From assembly GCF_002982075.1 (NCBI RefSeq), contig NZ_PUEJ01000002.1, forward strand, positions 682,001 through 746,000: a DNA stretch of 64,000 bases, given 5' to 3'. Shown one piece after another: positions 10,333-18,323 of this stretch. A program made the position numbers and the translations under genes. This DNA comes from Labrys okinawensis. GTDB taxonomy: Bacteria; Pseudomonadota; Alphaproteobacteria; Rhizobiales; Labraceae. The notes beneath the pieces are model-generated. The model did no database searches. It was not told the DNA's origin and was given only the letters and a program-made list of their open reading frames with translations. The first letter of the stretch is position 1, and every line of letters starts with the position of its first letter.

Positions 10333-12218
10333 GCCGCCGCTCGGCGCGAGCCCGGTGACCCGGTTTCCTCGAAGAGTTCGGCGAGCTTGTCGGTCATCAC
10401 GCCGCCGAGTTCCTCGGCGTCGACGATGGTGACGGCGCGTTTGTAGTAACGCGTGACGTCATGGCCGATGCCGATGGCGATCAGTTCGACCGGCGAGCGC
10501 GTCTCGATATCCTCGATCACCCAGCGCAGGTGGCGTTCCAGATAATTGCCGGTATTGACCGACAAGGTGGAATCGTCGACCGGGGCGCCGTCCGAAATCA
10601 CCATCAGGATGCGTCGGCTTTCGAAGCGTCCGAGCAGGCGCTGATGCGCCCAGGCAAGCGCCTCGCCGTCGATGTTCTCCTTCAGCAGCCCCTCCCGCAT
10701 CATCAGGCCCAGGCTCTTGCGGGCCCGGCGCCAGGGTGCATCGGCCGATTTGTAGATGATGTGGCGGAGATCGTTGAGGCGGCCGGGCGAGGTCGGCTTG
10801 CCCGCCTGCAGCCAGCTCTCGCGTGACTGCCCGCCCTTCCAGGCCCGGGTGGTGAAGCCGAGGATCTCCACGCGCACGCCGCAGCGCTCGAGCGTGCGGG
10901 CGAGAATGTCGGCGCAGGTCGCCGCCACCGTGATCGGCCGTCCGCGCATCGAGCCCGAATTGTCGATCAAGAGCGTCACCACTGTGTCGCGGAAATCGGT
11001 GTCGCGCTCGCGCATGAAGGAGAGGGCGGAGGTCGGATCGATGATCACGCGCGACAGCCGGGCCGGATCGAGCATGCCTTCCTCGAGATCGAAATCCCAG
11101 GAGCGGTTCTGCTGCGCCATCAGGCGACGCTGCAGCCGGTTGGCCAGGCGAGCCACCACGCCCGACAGGCTGGAAAGCTGCTTGTCGAGATAGGCCCGCA
11201 GGCGATCGAGTTCCTCGGGATCGCATAGATCCGCCGCGTCGACGATCTCGTCGAAGCGGGTGGTGAAGGCCTTGTAGTCGCTGGCCCGCCGCTCATTGTC
11301 GCGGTGCTCGGGCGGCCGCCAGGGCTGGGCCGCCTCCTCGGCATCGCCGGTCTCGGTATCGTCGGGCAGGTCGGAGGAGGGCGATTCGGCGTCCTGCGTC
11401 TCGCCGTCCTGAGATTCCTCGTCCTCGCTCTCGGTCTCCTCGAGCTTCATGGCTTCGGAATCGTCCTGGACCTCGCCCTGGTTTTCCTGGTTCTCGCCTT
11501 CCTGCTCGCTCTCGGCGTCGTTCTCACGGTCGTCGGAATCGTCCGTATCGGCCTGCGCTTCCTCTGACAGGCCCATATGGGTGAGAAGGTCGTTCATGGC
11601 GCGGGCGAAGGCGCGCTGGTTCTCGATCACGCTGTCGAGGCGGGCGAGGTCCTTGCCGGCCTTTTCTTCGATCAGGGGGCGCCATAGATCCACGAGCTTG
11701 CGCGCCGGTTCGGGCGGGGCGAGGCCGGTCAGCTTCTCGCGCACCATCAAGGCGAGGGCGTCTTCGACCGGTGCTTCCTCGCGGACGCGGATGTCCTCAT
11801 ATTTGCCGCCGCGGAAATAGCGGTCCTCGAGCATGGCCGTCAGGTTGTTGGCAACCCCCGCCATGCGGCGCGAGCCGATCGCTTCGCAGCGGGCCTGCTC
11901 GACGGCATCGAACACGCTGCGGGCCTGGTCGTTCTGCGGGGCGTGGCGGCGATGCACCGCGGGGTCGTGGCAGGCCAGCCGCAAGGCCATCGCATCGGCC
12001 TGGCCGCGCACGATCGCCGCGACATGGGCGTCGAGCTTGCGCGGCGGCTCGGCCAGGCGCGCCTTGTCGGCCATCAGCATCGGCTTTTCCGAAGCGAAGG
12101 TCACCTCGAGATCCGGCTTGCGGGCGATGGCGCGCAGGGCGCCGGCCACCGAACGCTTGAAGGCTTCGTTGGGCACGTCCTTGGGTTTTTCGCCGGGCTT
12201 GCGGTTCGTCGTGGTCAT
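10329..12218 (-). CDS. cobT: Aerobic cobaltochelatase subunit CobT
   Basis: 629 residues. The N-terminal third matches CobT ([20 protein letters not shown]). The middle is a very acidic Glu/Asp/Gln linker (residues of about 215 to 300). The C-terminal third is a VWA domain with a MIDAS start at [13 protein letters not shown]. CobT works with the AAA+ subunit CobS and the large subunit CobN to insert Co2+ into hydrogenobyrinic acid a,c-diamide in the aerobic cobalamin pathway. cobS lies upstream on the same strand, and the rhomboid gene overlaps its stop. CobN is not in the window. Confidence 0.95.
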   Translation of the reverse strand: MTTTNRKPGEKPKDVPNEAFKRSVAGALRAIARKPDLEVTFASEKPMLMADKARLAEPPRKLDAHVAAIVRGQADAMALRLACHDPAVHRRHAPQNDQARSVFDAVEQARCEAIGSRRMAGVANNLTAMLEDRYFRGGKYEDIRVREEAPVEDALALMVREKLTGLAPPEPARKLVDLWRPLIEEKAGKDLARLDSVIENQRAFARAMNDLLTHMGLSEEAQADTDDSDDRENDAESEQEGENQENQGEVQDDSEAMKLEETESEDEESQDGETQDAESPSSDLPDDTETGDAEEAAQPWRPPEHRDNERRASDYKAFTTRFDEIVDAADLCDPEELDRLRAYLDKQLSSLSGVVARLANRLQRRLMAQQNRSWDFDLEEGMLDPARLSRVIIDPTSALSFMRERDTDFRDTVVTLLIDNSGSMRGRPITVAATCADILARTLERCGVRVEILGFTTRAWKGGQSRESWLQAGKPTSPGRLNDLRHIIYKSADAPWRRARKSLGLMMREGLLKENIDGEALAWAHQRLLGRFESRRILMVISDGAPVDDSTLSVNTGNYLERHLRWVIEDIETRSPVELIAIGIGHDVTRYYKRAVTIVDAEELGGVMTDKLAELFEETGSPGSRRAAA

Positions 12219-12231
12219 GATGCCGTCAATC

Positions 12232-12340
12232 CTGGGAGCGCGGACGTCCTCGTCCGCTCTTCCTCTCCTGCGAGCGTGGTATTTCCAGGAGCGGATCGCC
12301 CGACACTCACTTGCGTGTCGTAGGGGCGTCCGGCTCCCGA
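12232..12340. repeat. Dispersed repeat, family 2, copy 1 (interrupted right arm)
   Basis: The segment 12232-12295 closely matches 42619-42684: CTGGGA(G/C)CGCGGACGTCC, then CGTCCGCTC, then CCTGCGAGCGTG, then GAGCGGA. Here the right arm of the inverted repeat is broken by about 35 bases that carry their own small hairpin (CGACAC with GTGTCG). It fills the gap between cobT and cobS. Confidence 0.7.
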
Positions 12341-12341
12341 G

Positions 12342-13328
12342 TTACGTCAGCGCGACGTTTACCGAGCTTTCGGCCAGCTCCGCGCCGAAGGCACGCTGGT
12401 AGAACTCGGCCACCAGGCTGCGTTCGAGCTCGTCGCACTTGTTGAGGAAGGTGACGCGGAAGGCAAAGCCGATATCGTGGAAGATATTGGCGTTCTCCGC
12501 CCAGGTCAGCACCGTGCGCGGCGACATCACGGTGGAAAGGTCACCGTTCATGAAGGCGTTGCGGGTGAGGTCGGCGACGCGCACCATCTTGTTGACGATG
12601 TCGCGGCCGTTCGGGCTCTTCTGGTAGTGCTTGGCCTTGGCCAGCACGATGTCGACTTCCTTGTCATGCGGCAGATAGTTCAGCGTGGTGACGATCGACC
12701 AGCGGTCCATCTGGCCCTGGTTGATCTGCTGGGTGCCGTGATAGAGGCCGGAGGTGTCGCCCAGGCCTACCGTGTTGGTGGTGGCGAACAGGCGGAAGGC
12801 CGGGTGCGGGCGGATCACGCGCTTCTGGTCGAGCAAGGTGAGCCTGCCGGAGACCTCCAGCACGCGCTGGATCACGAACATCACGTCGGGCCGGCCGGCG
12901 TCGTATTCGTCGAACACCAAGGCGATGTTGTTCTGCAGGGCCCAGGGCAGCATGCCGTCGCGGAACTCGGTGACCTGCTTGCCGTCCTTGAGGACGATCG
13001 CATCCTTGCCGACGAGGTCGATACGCGAGACGTGGCTGTCCAGGTTGATGCGGACACAGGGCCAGTTGAGGCGGGCGGCAACCTGCTCGATATGGGTCGA
13101 CTTGCCGGTGCCGTGATAGCCCGTCACCATCACGCGGCGGTTGTGGGCAAAGCCCGCCAGGATCGCCAGGGTCGTCGGCTTGTCGAAAAGATAATCGGGA
13201 TCGAGGTCCGGAACGTGGTCGGAGGACTGGGAATAAGCCGGTACTTCGAGATCCGTATCGAAACCAAACAGCTTTTTGGCCGAAACCATGATGTCCGGCA
13301 GATTGGCCGGTGTCGTTGCGTCAGTCAT
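12342..13328 (-). CDS. cobS: Aerobic cobaltochelatase subunit CobS
   Basis: 328 residues, the usual length for CobS. The start at 13328 has GGAAGG upstream; the reading frame runs back into repeat copy 2, so earlier starts are unlikely. It is an AAA+ ATPase: Walker [10 protein letters not shown], Walker [14 protein letters not shown], a sensor motif with LFATTNTVG, and a C-terminal lid region. CobS and CobT form the ATP-driven chaperone-like complex for cobalt insertion by CobN. The 123-base gap to cobT contains a repeat. Confidence 0.96.
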   Translation of the reverse strand: MTDATTPANLPDIMVSAKKLFGFDTDLEVPAYSQSSDHVPDLDPDYLFDKPTTLAILAGFAHNRRVMVTGYHGTGKSTHIEQVAARLNWPCVRINLDSHVSRIDLVGKDAIVLKDGKQVTEFRDGMLPWALQNNIALVFDEYDAGRPDVMFVIQRVLEVSGRLTLLDQKRVIRPHPAFRLFATTNTVGLGDTSGLYHGTQQINQGQMDRWSIVTTLNYLPHDKEVDIVLAKAKHYQKSPNGRDIVNKMVRVADLTRNAFMNGDLSTVMSPRTVLTWAENANIFHDIGFAFRVTFLNKCDELERSLVAEFYQRAFGAELAESSVNVALT

Positions 13329-13454
13329 TATGCCTTCCTTGGCTGGCGCCAGGACGGCGCAGCCGACAATCAGTTCCAGCGGGCCGGAGACAGGGGCCCC
13401 GCCGAATTTCCCAGTCTCGCCAGGCGGGCATGGGCAGTCCGGCGTCGTTTCCAT

Positions 13455-13555
13455 AGCGTTTTGCGATTTGGCGGAATCGCCACGAATCGCAAAGACGCGT
13501 CGAACCAAAGAGTTAGAGCAAAATAGCGTTTCCGTCTAAACGCGCTTTGCTCTAG
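13455..13555. repeat. Dispersed palindromic repeat, family 1, copy 2
   Basis: Same layout as 7844-7945. The first stem-loop starts AGCGTTTTGCGATTTGG and ends GCAAAGACGCG; the second begins AGAGCAAAATAGCGTTT and closes with AAACGCGCTTTGCTCT. It lies between cobS and the J-domain gene. Confidence 0.85.
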
Positions 13556-13621
13556 GTCTGGCGGAGATTCCCGGGATTGGAACGCGCTCCAAGCCTGGAA
13601 ACCTCGCCGGTGTTTCGGGGC

Positions 13622-14236
13622 TCAGCAGAGCCCGGCGCTACGCAGCGTATTATAGGCCTGGATGATCCCGCGCAATTTATCTTCGCTGGACCGGTCCCCG
13701 CCATTGGCATCGGGATGGAGGCGTTTGACCAGCGTCTTGTAGCGCGCCTTGATTTCCGGGCCGGTGGCCGTTTCCGGCAGATCGAGAGCGTCCAGGGCCT
13801 TGCGCTCCAGCAATTTTAGCCGCCGCCTCTCCGGTTCGGGCGCCCGTTGCGGGCGGCGGAAACCGTGATCCTCATCGAAGAAACCGAAGCCGTCATGGAT
13901 CTCGGGACCGGGTTGCGGCCCTTCGCCGCGCTTCTTGGCCCAGGGATTGACGCCCATCGTCCAGGTCGGGCGATGGCCGGTGGCGGCGTCACGCTGATAG
14001 GCGCTCACCGAGTCGTCCGGCAGGCCGGCGAAATAATTGTAGGTCTTGTTGTAGTCGCGCACATGTTCCAGGCAGAAATGCCAGAACTGGCCTTCGCGAT
14101 TGCGCCCCTTGGGCGCGCGAAATTCGCCGGCGTTCCGGCAACCGGCATGTTCGCATAGCCGTACGCTCGCCGGCTGGACCTCCTCGGCCCTTGGGCGCAC
14201 CCGGATGCGATCAAACAAGGGCGAGTCCAGATCCAT
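13622..14236 (-). CDS. J-domain (DnaJ-like) protein upstream of cobS
   Basis: 204 residues. The C-terminal 60 residues are a J domain with the HPD motif (LVKRLHPDANGGD) and a last helix GIIQAYNTLR. The N-terminal part has paired cysteines (CEHAGCRNAGEF, then FCLEHVRDYNKTYNYF) that could bind a metal, and is Trp/Tyr-rich in the middle. The J domain normally stimulates Hsp70 (DnaK) and the rest selects the client. It is encoded just upstream of cobS on the same strand, so a role in assembly of the cobaltochelatase is possible, but this is inference. Confidence 0.85.
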   Translation of the reverse strand: MDLDSPLFDRIRVRPRAEEVQPASVRLCEHAGCRNAGEFRAPKGRNREGQFWHFCLEHVRDYNKTYNYFAGLPDDSVSAYQRDAATGHRPTWTMGVNPWAKKRGEGPQPGPEIHDGFGFFDEDHGFRRPQRAPEPERRRLKLLERKALDALDLPETATGPEIKARYKTLVKRLHPDANGGDRSSEDKLRGIIQAYNTLRSAGLC

Positions 14237-14291
14237 AATGACACACTATGCGAGGGTGAACACAAATGGGCAAGCACGAGCTTGGGCGCAA

Positions 14292-14391
14292 GAGCGTTTT
14301 GTAATTTGAACGAATCCCGTCAAATCGCAAAGACGCGTTGAACCAGAGAGTGAAAGCAGACAAGCATTCTTACCTGAAAGCGTTTTGCGCT
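14292..14391. repeat. Dispersed palindromic repeat, family 1, copy 3 (degenerate)
   Basis: The first half keeps AGCGTTTTG and AAATCGCAAAGACGCG. The second half is decayed, keeping only AAAGC ends. It is the most diverged of the four long copies and lies upstream of the J-domain gene. Confidence 0.65.
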
Positions 14392-14444
14392 GGGGTTAAT
14401 GGAGGCGAATGCCGCTGCAGACTTTGAAATATGGGGTCTGCCGA

Positions 14445-14565
14445 CCCGAAAAAGAAAGAGGCCGCCCAAATGGCGGCCCAAGTCTTAGGGAGGAAACGCC
14501 CAAGGAGGGCAGTGGGGGAGCGCAAAGGCGCGTCCGCCACGTCCCTAAAGTGATCCTGATCGGTT
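14445..14565 (-). ncRNA. Candidate small RNA with anti-Shine-Dalgarno loops
   Basis: Read on the minus strand, this stretch has a hairpin GCCC-TCCTT-GGGC that exposes a CCTCC-like loop, then a single-stranded TTTCCTCCC, then a strong stem GGCCGCC/GGCGGCC followed by TCTTTCTTTTT, which looks like an intrinsic terminator. No convincing reading frame fits. CU-rich loops before a terminator are typical of alphaproteobacterial trans-acting small RNAs that mask ribosome binding sites. The 5' end is a guess and no consensus promoter was identified. A long 5' leader or a decayed gene remain possible. Confidence 0.4.
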
Positions 14566-14589
14566 TATTTCGCAAGTGCGAAATGAAAT

Positions 14590-14622
14590 TAATTTTCAAA
14601 ACCGGCCCGAAATCGGGCCGGT
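14590..14622 (-). terminator. Intrinsic terminator of cbtA
   Basis: A perfect 10-bp stem ACCGGCCCGA/TCGGGCCGGT with a two-base loop (14601-14622). On the minus strand it is followed by TTTGAAAATTAATTTC. It lies about 40 bases past the cbtA stop. Confidence 0.8.
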
Positions 14623-14662
14623 GTTGTAAAAATGCGACGTTTGCGCGGCTGGCCGGCTTTTT

Positions 14663-15427
14663 TCAGCGGCGTGCAGGCGCTTGCAGCAATTTTTGTGCTG
14701 CAATGCCGAAGGCGATCCCGAGCGTTGCCCACAGCACGGCGTGGATGCCGAGAGAGGCGATGCGGAACTTCCATAGCACCGTGGCCGAGAAGTCCGCCGG
14801 GATGTCGTTGACCGACGGCAGGATCTGCATGGCGACCACCATCACGACGAGATAGGCCGCCGCTGCCACCAGGTTGGCGTTCCAGCGGCCGAAGCTGGCG
14901 GCGAGCCGGTTCGCGGTACCCAGGGCCGCCGCCATCGTCACGATCGATAGCAGAATCAGGCCGAAATAGAAGGCGGTGCGCAGGCCGATGGTGTCGGGAT
15001 TGCCGACCGCCGGCGGATTGGCGGGATATTTGATCTGCGGCACCACCATGATGGCGGCAAAGCCGATGACGGCGATCAATCCGGCGGTCGCGCGCGGGCT
15101 AAGGCTGCCGATCCGCCCCTGCGCGAAGGCAAAGATCAGGGCAAAGATGCCGCCGAGGGCCGCGCCATAGACGACCATGCCGGTGACGAGCCCATAGCTT
15201 GACTGGACCGGACGGCTGACCGGCTCTTCCTCATGGTCGTGGGCCGTGGTCGTCTGCGCCGCACCGGCAGCGGTACTCGCAGCGGGCGCCGGCGCCGACG
15301 CGTGGCTTTCCTCGAAAGCGATGGCAGCGTCGACCTGAGGCTCGCCGAAGACCCAGGCGAAGCCAGACGCAAGCAGTCCGGCCAGGATGCCGATCAGCAT
15401 CCCCCGGATCAAAAGCGATCTAACCAT
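14663..15427 (-). CDS. cbtA: CbtA family predicted cobalt transporter subunit
   Basis: 254 residues with about five or six membrane helices, starting with the CbtA signature MVRSLLIRGMLIGILAGLLA and FGEP. A loop of about 40 residues rich in Ala, His and Glu (HDHEEE) follows the first helix and may bind metal. Later helices include YGLVTGMVVYGAALGGIFALIFA. CbtA and CbtB are predicted cobalt uptake proteins found next to B12 genes and under B12 riboswitches; transport has been inferred mainly from such context. cbtB lies 18 bases upstream. Confidence 0.92.
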   Translation of the reverse strand: MVRSLLIRGMLIGILAGLLASGFAWVFGEPQVDAAIAFEESHASAPAPAASTAAGAAQTTTAHDHEEEPVSRPVQSSYGLVTGMVVYGAALGGIFALIFAFAQGRIGSLSPRATAGLIAVIGFAAIMVVPQIKYPANPPAVGNPDTIGLRTAFYFGLILLSIVTMAAALGTANRLAASFGRWNANLVAAAAYLVVMVVAMQILPSVNDIPADFSATVLWKFRIASLGIHAVLWATLGIAFGIAAQKLLQAPARR

Positions 15428-15445
15428 GTCGTGTGCCTATGCGCC

Positions 15446-15658
15446 CTAGTGGCAGGGGAAGCCGAGCAGATGGCGGGCGTCATGCACGAATTCGTGGATG
15501 TAGACGCCGGGAACGAGCGAGGTCGCGCCCTGTTCGGCGCCGACGAAATAGATGGCGAGCACAGCCAGCAACACGGTGAAGAGAGCCCAGGGCAGAATCT
15601 CCCGAACCGGGATGGCGATCGGCTGCTGGGCGACGGGTGCCAGAGTTGCGGTGGTCAT
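15446..15658 (-). CDS. cbtB: CbtB family predicted cobalt transporter subunit
   Basis: 70 residues with one membrane helix (ILPWALFTVLLAVLAIYFVG). It ends with the family's C-terminal His motif: HEFVHDARHLLGFPCH. The start at 15658 has AAGGAGC eight bases upstream. It is the first gene after the cobalamin riboswitch and is followed by cbtA. Confidence 0.93.
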   Translation of the reverse strand: MTTATLAPVAQQPIAIPVREILPWALFTVLLAVLAIYFVGAEQGATSLVPGVYIHEFVHDARHLLGFPCH

Positions 15659-15705
15659 GAAAAGCTCCTTGGGATTACGCGTCCCGTTACGAGTCATGCT
15701 GCCTT

Positions 15706-15806
15706 GGAAGAGGTCTGACTTCCGGACGGCGCCGAGCGCCGCCGTTCACAGTGGCGCGACCGTGCCGGAATTCCACCGGCTTCCCACCCTTGGCAAAGCT
15801 CTTCCA
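15706..15806 (-). promoter_or_regulatory. Cobalamin riboswitch (compact form) upstream of cbtBA
   Basis: Read on the minus strand, the element is closed by an 8-bp P1 stem (TGGAAGAG with CTCTTCCA). Inside are GGGAAGCCGGTGGAATTCCGG, which is the typical core strand, then GCCACTGTGA, which is the B12 box, and AGTCAGACCTC just before P1 closes. At about 100 bases it is short and lacks the extra arms of the long AdoCbl class. It would repress cbtBA when cobalamin is plentiful. The cbtB start is 47 bases past P1, so it may act on translation or on a nearby terminator I could not identify. Confidence 0.85.
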
Positions 15807-15922
15807 TAAGAGCCCAAGTCACGGATATGTCAATATTCTGGAAACGACATTAAGCGTGGTCCCGAATGGTTGCGCGACTTTTCGGGAGAGATCATGCTTC
15901 CCAAGTCTCGGGGAATGCCGTC

Positions 15923-16477
15923 ATGACGCCACGCCTGATCCTGCTGTGCCACGGGGCGACGCCTGCGCTGCGCGCGGCGGGCTTCCCGCTCGACGAGGCG
16001 CTCGATGCGCGGGGAATGGCGGCGGCCCGCGATCTGGAAGGGCGTTTCGCCAAGGCGACCCGCATCCTGAGCAGTCCGGCGCTGCGGGCCCGCCAGACGG
16101 CGCAGGCCCTCGGCCTCGAGCCCGAGATCGACGAGGCCCTGCGCGAATGCGATCATGGCCGCTGGGCCGGGCTCGGCCTGGAGGCGGTAGCCGCCGCCGA
16201 ACCGGAGGCGCTCGGGGCATGGCTGACCGATCCGAAGGCCTGCCCGCATGGCGGCGAGAGCATTGCCGCCTTGATTGCGCGGGTCGGCGCCTGGCTCGAT
16301 GGCGGGCGATTCGAGGGATACACGCTGGCCGTCACCCACGCCTCGGTGCTGCGCGCGGCGATCGTTCATGCCCTCGGCACCGAGCCTTCCTCTTTCTGGC
16401 GTATCGAAGCCGGTCCGCTGGCCACCGCCGATCTCAGGCCCTCCAGACGCGGTTGGTCGCTGCGCCTCGGGGCATAG
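15923..16477 (+). CDS. CobC-like histidine phosphatase with altered RHG motif
   Basis: 184 residues in the phosphoglycerate mutase fold. The usual catalytic RHG is CHG here (LLCHGATPA, residues 5 to 13), while SSPALRARQTAQAL, a Glu-Cys-Asp-His-Gly-Arg-Trp segment and the second histidine (VTHASVLRA) are kept. So a phosphate-coordinating arginine is replaced by Cys. It is divergently placed from the riboswitch-cbtBA unit. Phosphatases of this group sit beside cbtAB in many genomes, which suggests a B12-linked role such as alpha-ribazole phosphate dephosphorylation; whether this one is active is open. Confidence 0.8.
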   Translation: MTPRLILLCHGATPALRAAGFPLDEALDARGMAAARDLEGRFAKATRILSSPALRARQTAQALGLEPEIDEALRECDHGRWAGLGLEAVAAAEPEALGAWLTDPKACPHGGESIAALIARVGAWLDGGRFEGYTLAVTHASVLRAAIVHALGTEPSSFWRIEAGPLATADLRPSRRGWSLRLGA

Positions 16478-16580
16478 AACGACCCGGCAGAGCTCCTCCT
16501 GCTTTTTCGTCATTGGCATGTCGCCGGGCCTTTTGTAGACACGGCTCTCACGGGTTTGTCGCCCAAACAGGATTGATGTC

Positions 16581-17897
16581 ATGCGCGTTGCAATGATCGG
16601 TACGGGTTATGTCGGCCTGGTGACGGGGGCCTGCCTTGCCGATTTCGGCCATGTCGTCACCTGCGTCGACAAGGATCCGGCCAAGATCGAAGGCCTGCTG
16701 GCCGGCCGTATGCCGATCTACGAGCCCGGTCTCGACGATTTGGTGGCCCGCAATGTGCGCGAGAAGCGCCTGTCCTTCACCACCGAGCTTGCCCCCGCCG
16801 TCCGCGATGCGGCCGTGGTATTCCTGGCCGTCGGTACGCCCTCGCGCCGCGGCGACGGCCATGCGGATCTGTCCTATGTCTATGGCGCTGTCAGGGAGAT
16901 CGCCGCGGCGGTCGAAGGCTTTACGGTGGTGGTCACCAAGTCGACCGTGCCGGTCGGCACCGGCGACGAGGTCGAGCGTCTGATCCGCGAGGTCCGGCCC
17001 GACGCCGACGTCAGCGTGGTCTCGAACCCCGAATTCCTGCGCGAGGGTGCGGCGATCGAGGATTTCAAGCGCCCCGACCGCATCGTGGTCGGCACGGATG
17101 AGCAGCGTGCCCGGGAGGTGATGGCCGAGGTCTATCGCCCGCTCCATCTCAACCAGGGTCCGCTGCTGTTCACGGCGCGGCGCACCTCCGAACTGATCAA
17201 ATATGCCGCCAACGCCTTCCTGGCGACCAAGGTCACCTTCATCAACGAAATCGCCGATTTGTGCGAGAAGGCCGGCGCCAATGTGCAGGAGGTGGCGCGC
17301 GGCATCGGCCTCGACAACCGCATAGGCTCCAAATTCCTGCATGCCGGGCCGGGTTTCGGCGGCTCCTGCTTTCCCAAGGATACACTGGCGCTACTGCGCA
17401 CCGGCCAGGAATACGGCGTGCCTCTGCGCATCGTGGAATCGGTGGTCGGCGTCAACGATGCCCGCAAGGCCGCGATGGCGCGCCGCGTCATCGCGGCCCT
17501 CGACGGCAACATCGCCGGCAAGACGGTGGCTTTGCTCGGCCTCGCCTTCAAGCCGAACACCGACGACATGCGCGACAGCCCTTCGATCCCCATCGTTCTG
17601 GCGTTGCAGGACAAAGGCGCGAAGGTGCGGGCCTATGACCCCCAGGCGATGGAGGAGGCCCAAAAGATCCTGAGCGATGTCGACTATCGCTCCAGCGCCT
17701 ATGACTGCCTCGACGGCGCCGATGTCGGCGTGATCGTCACCGAATGGGACGAGTTCCGGGCGCTGGACCTCGATCGGGTCAAGCGCCTGCTGATGCAACC
17801 GGTGATCGTGGATCTGCGGAATATCTACAGGCTCGACGACATGAAGCGGCATGGCTTCCGCTACGAGAGCATCGGGCGCGAGGGAACGGCGCCCTGA
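16581..17897 (+). CDS. ugd: UDP-glucose 6-dehydrogenase
   Basis: 438 residues, the typical bacterial length. The NAD-binding motif GTGYVGL is at residues 7 to 13. The catalytic cysteine is Cys263 in GGSCFPKD. The central helix has the family's YAANAFLATKVTFINE, and LLGLAFKPNTDDMRDSPS opens the UDP-binding domain. The enzyme oxidises UDP-glucose twice with NAD to UDP-glucuronate, a precursor of exopolysaccharide and lipid A sugars. No polysaccharide genes are adjacent. Confidence 0.95.
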   Translation: MRVAMIGTGYVGLVTGACLADFGHVVTCVDKDPAKIEGLLAGRMPIYEPGLDDLVARNVREKRLSFTTELAPAVRDAAVVFLAVGTPSRRGDGHADLSYVYGAVREIAAAVEGFTVVVTKSTVPVGTGDEVERLIREVRPDADVSVVSNPEFLREGAAIEDFKRPDRIVVGTDEQRAREVMAEVYRPLHLNQGPLLFTARRTSELIKYAANAFLATKVTFINEIADLCEKAGANVQEVARGIGLDNRIGSKFLHAGPGFGGSCFPKDTLALLRTGQEYGVPLRIVESVVGVNDARKAAMARRVIAALDGNIAGKTVALLGLAFKPNTDDMRDSPSIPIVLALQDKGAKVRAYDPQAMEEAQKILSDVDYRSSAYDCLDGADVGVIVTEWDEFRALDLDRVKRLLMQPVIVDLRNIYRLDDMKRHGFRYESIGREGTAP

Positions 17898-18323
17898 GCC
17901 ATGGCGGGAGCGGCCAGGCACAGGATTGGAGTGTCGATCTTCAGATCGACGGTCTTGGAAATGCCACCGGCTTGGGCAATGATAGCCGGCAGCGAGCTTT
18001 GACCGACCCAGGCAATCGCTTCCGCCAAGCGCAGGCGACAGAAATGACGCGCCTGTTGCGGATATGCACCAAGTCCCAACTCACGGTTGCAGGGCGCCGA
18101 TCTTGATTGGATCAAAGCGCTAAGAATTATCATACTATAGAATTCACACGGCGATTCGACCGCGATTCCGGCCGGTGGAGCGCTGAACAGGATCTCCGAA
18201 CCTGCCCTGGCGGCGCAGGCTGGGAAATCCTGCAGGATTTCCAGACGCCAGCTGCAGTGCCCGCGACAAGGTCATAGGCCGCGCGGGCGGCTTGGCTGAG
18301 GCGCTTTGCTTGCGAGGATGTTC
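17898..18323. other. Intergenic region before the RND efflux operon
   Basis: About 425 bases without a supportable gene. It holds a small hairpin GTCGATC-TTCA-GATCGAC near 17935, a short AT-rich stretch at 18105-18145 that may include the efflux promoter, and the palindrome described separately at 18223. A 90-codon minus-strand frame at 17861-18133 has no recognisable domain and overlaps the end of ugd, so I leave it out. Confidence 0.6.
18223..18242. promoter_or_regulatory. 20-bp perfect palindrome, candidate efflux operator
   Basis: GGAAATCC-TGCA-GGATTTCC is a perfect 20-bp palindrome about 80 bases before the start of the membrane fusion protein gene. Operators of TetR-type efflux repressors have this size and place. 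No TetR gene is adjacent, so the binding protein is unknown. Confidence 0.4.

Noticed and set aside
17861..18133. 90-codon minus-strand frame after ugd
   Set aside because: Overlaps the end of ugd, has no recognisable domain and looks like a GC-frame shadow.
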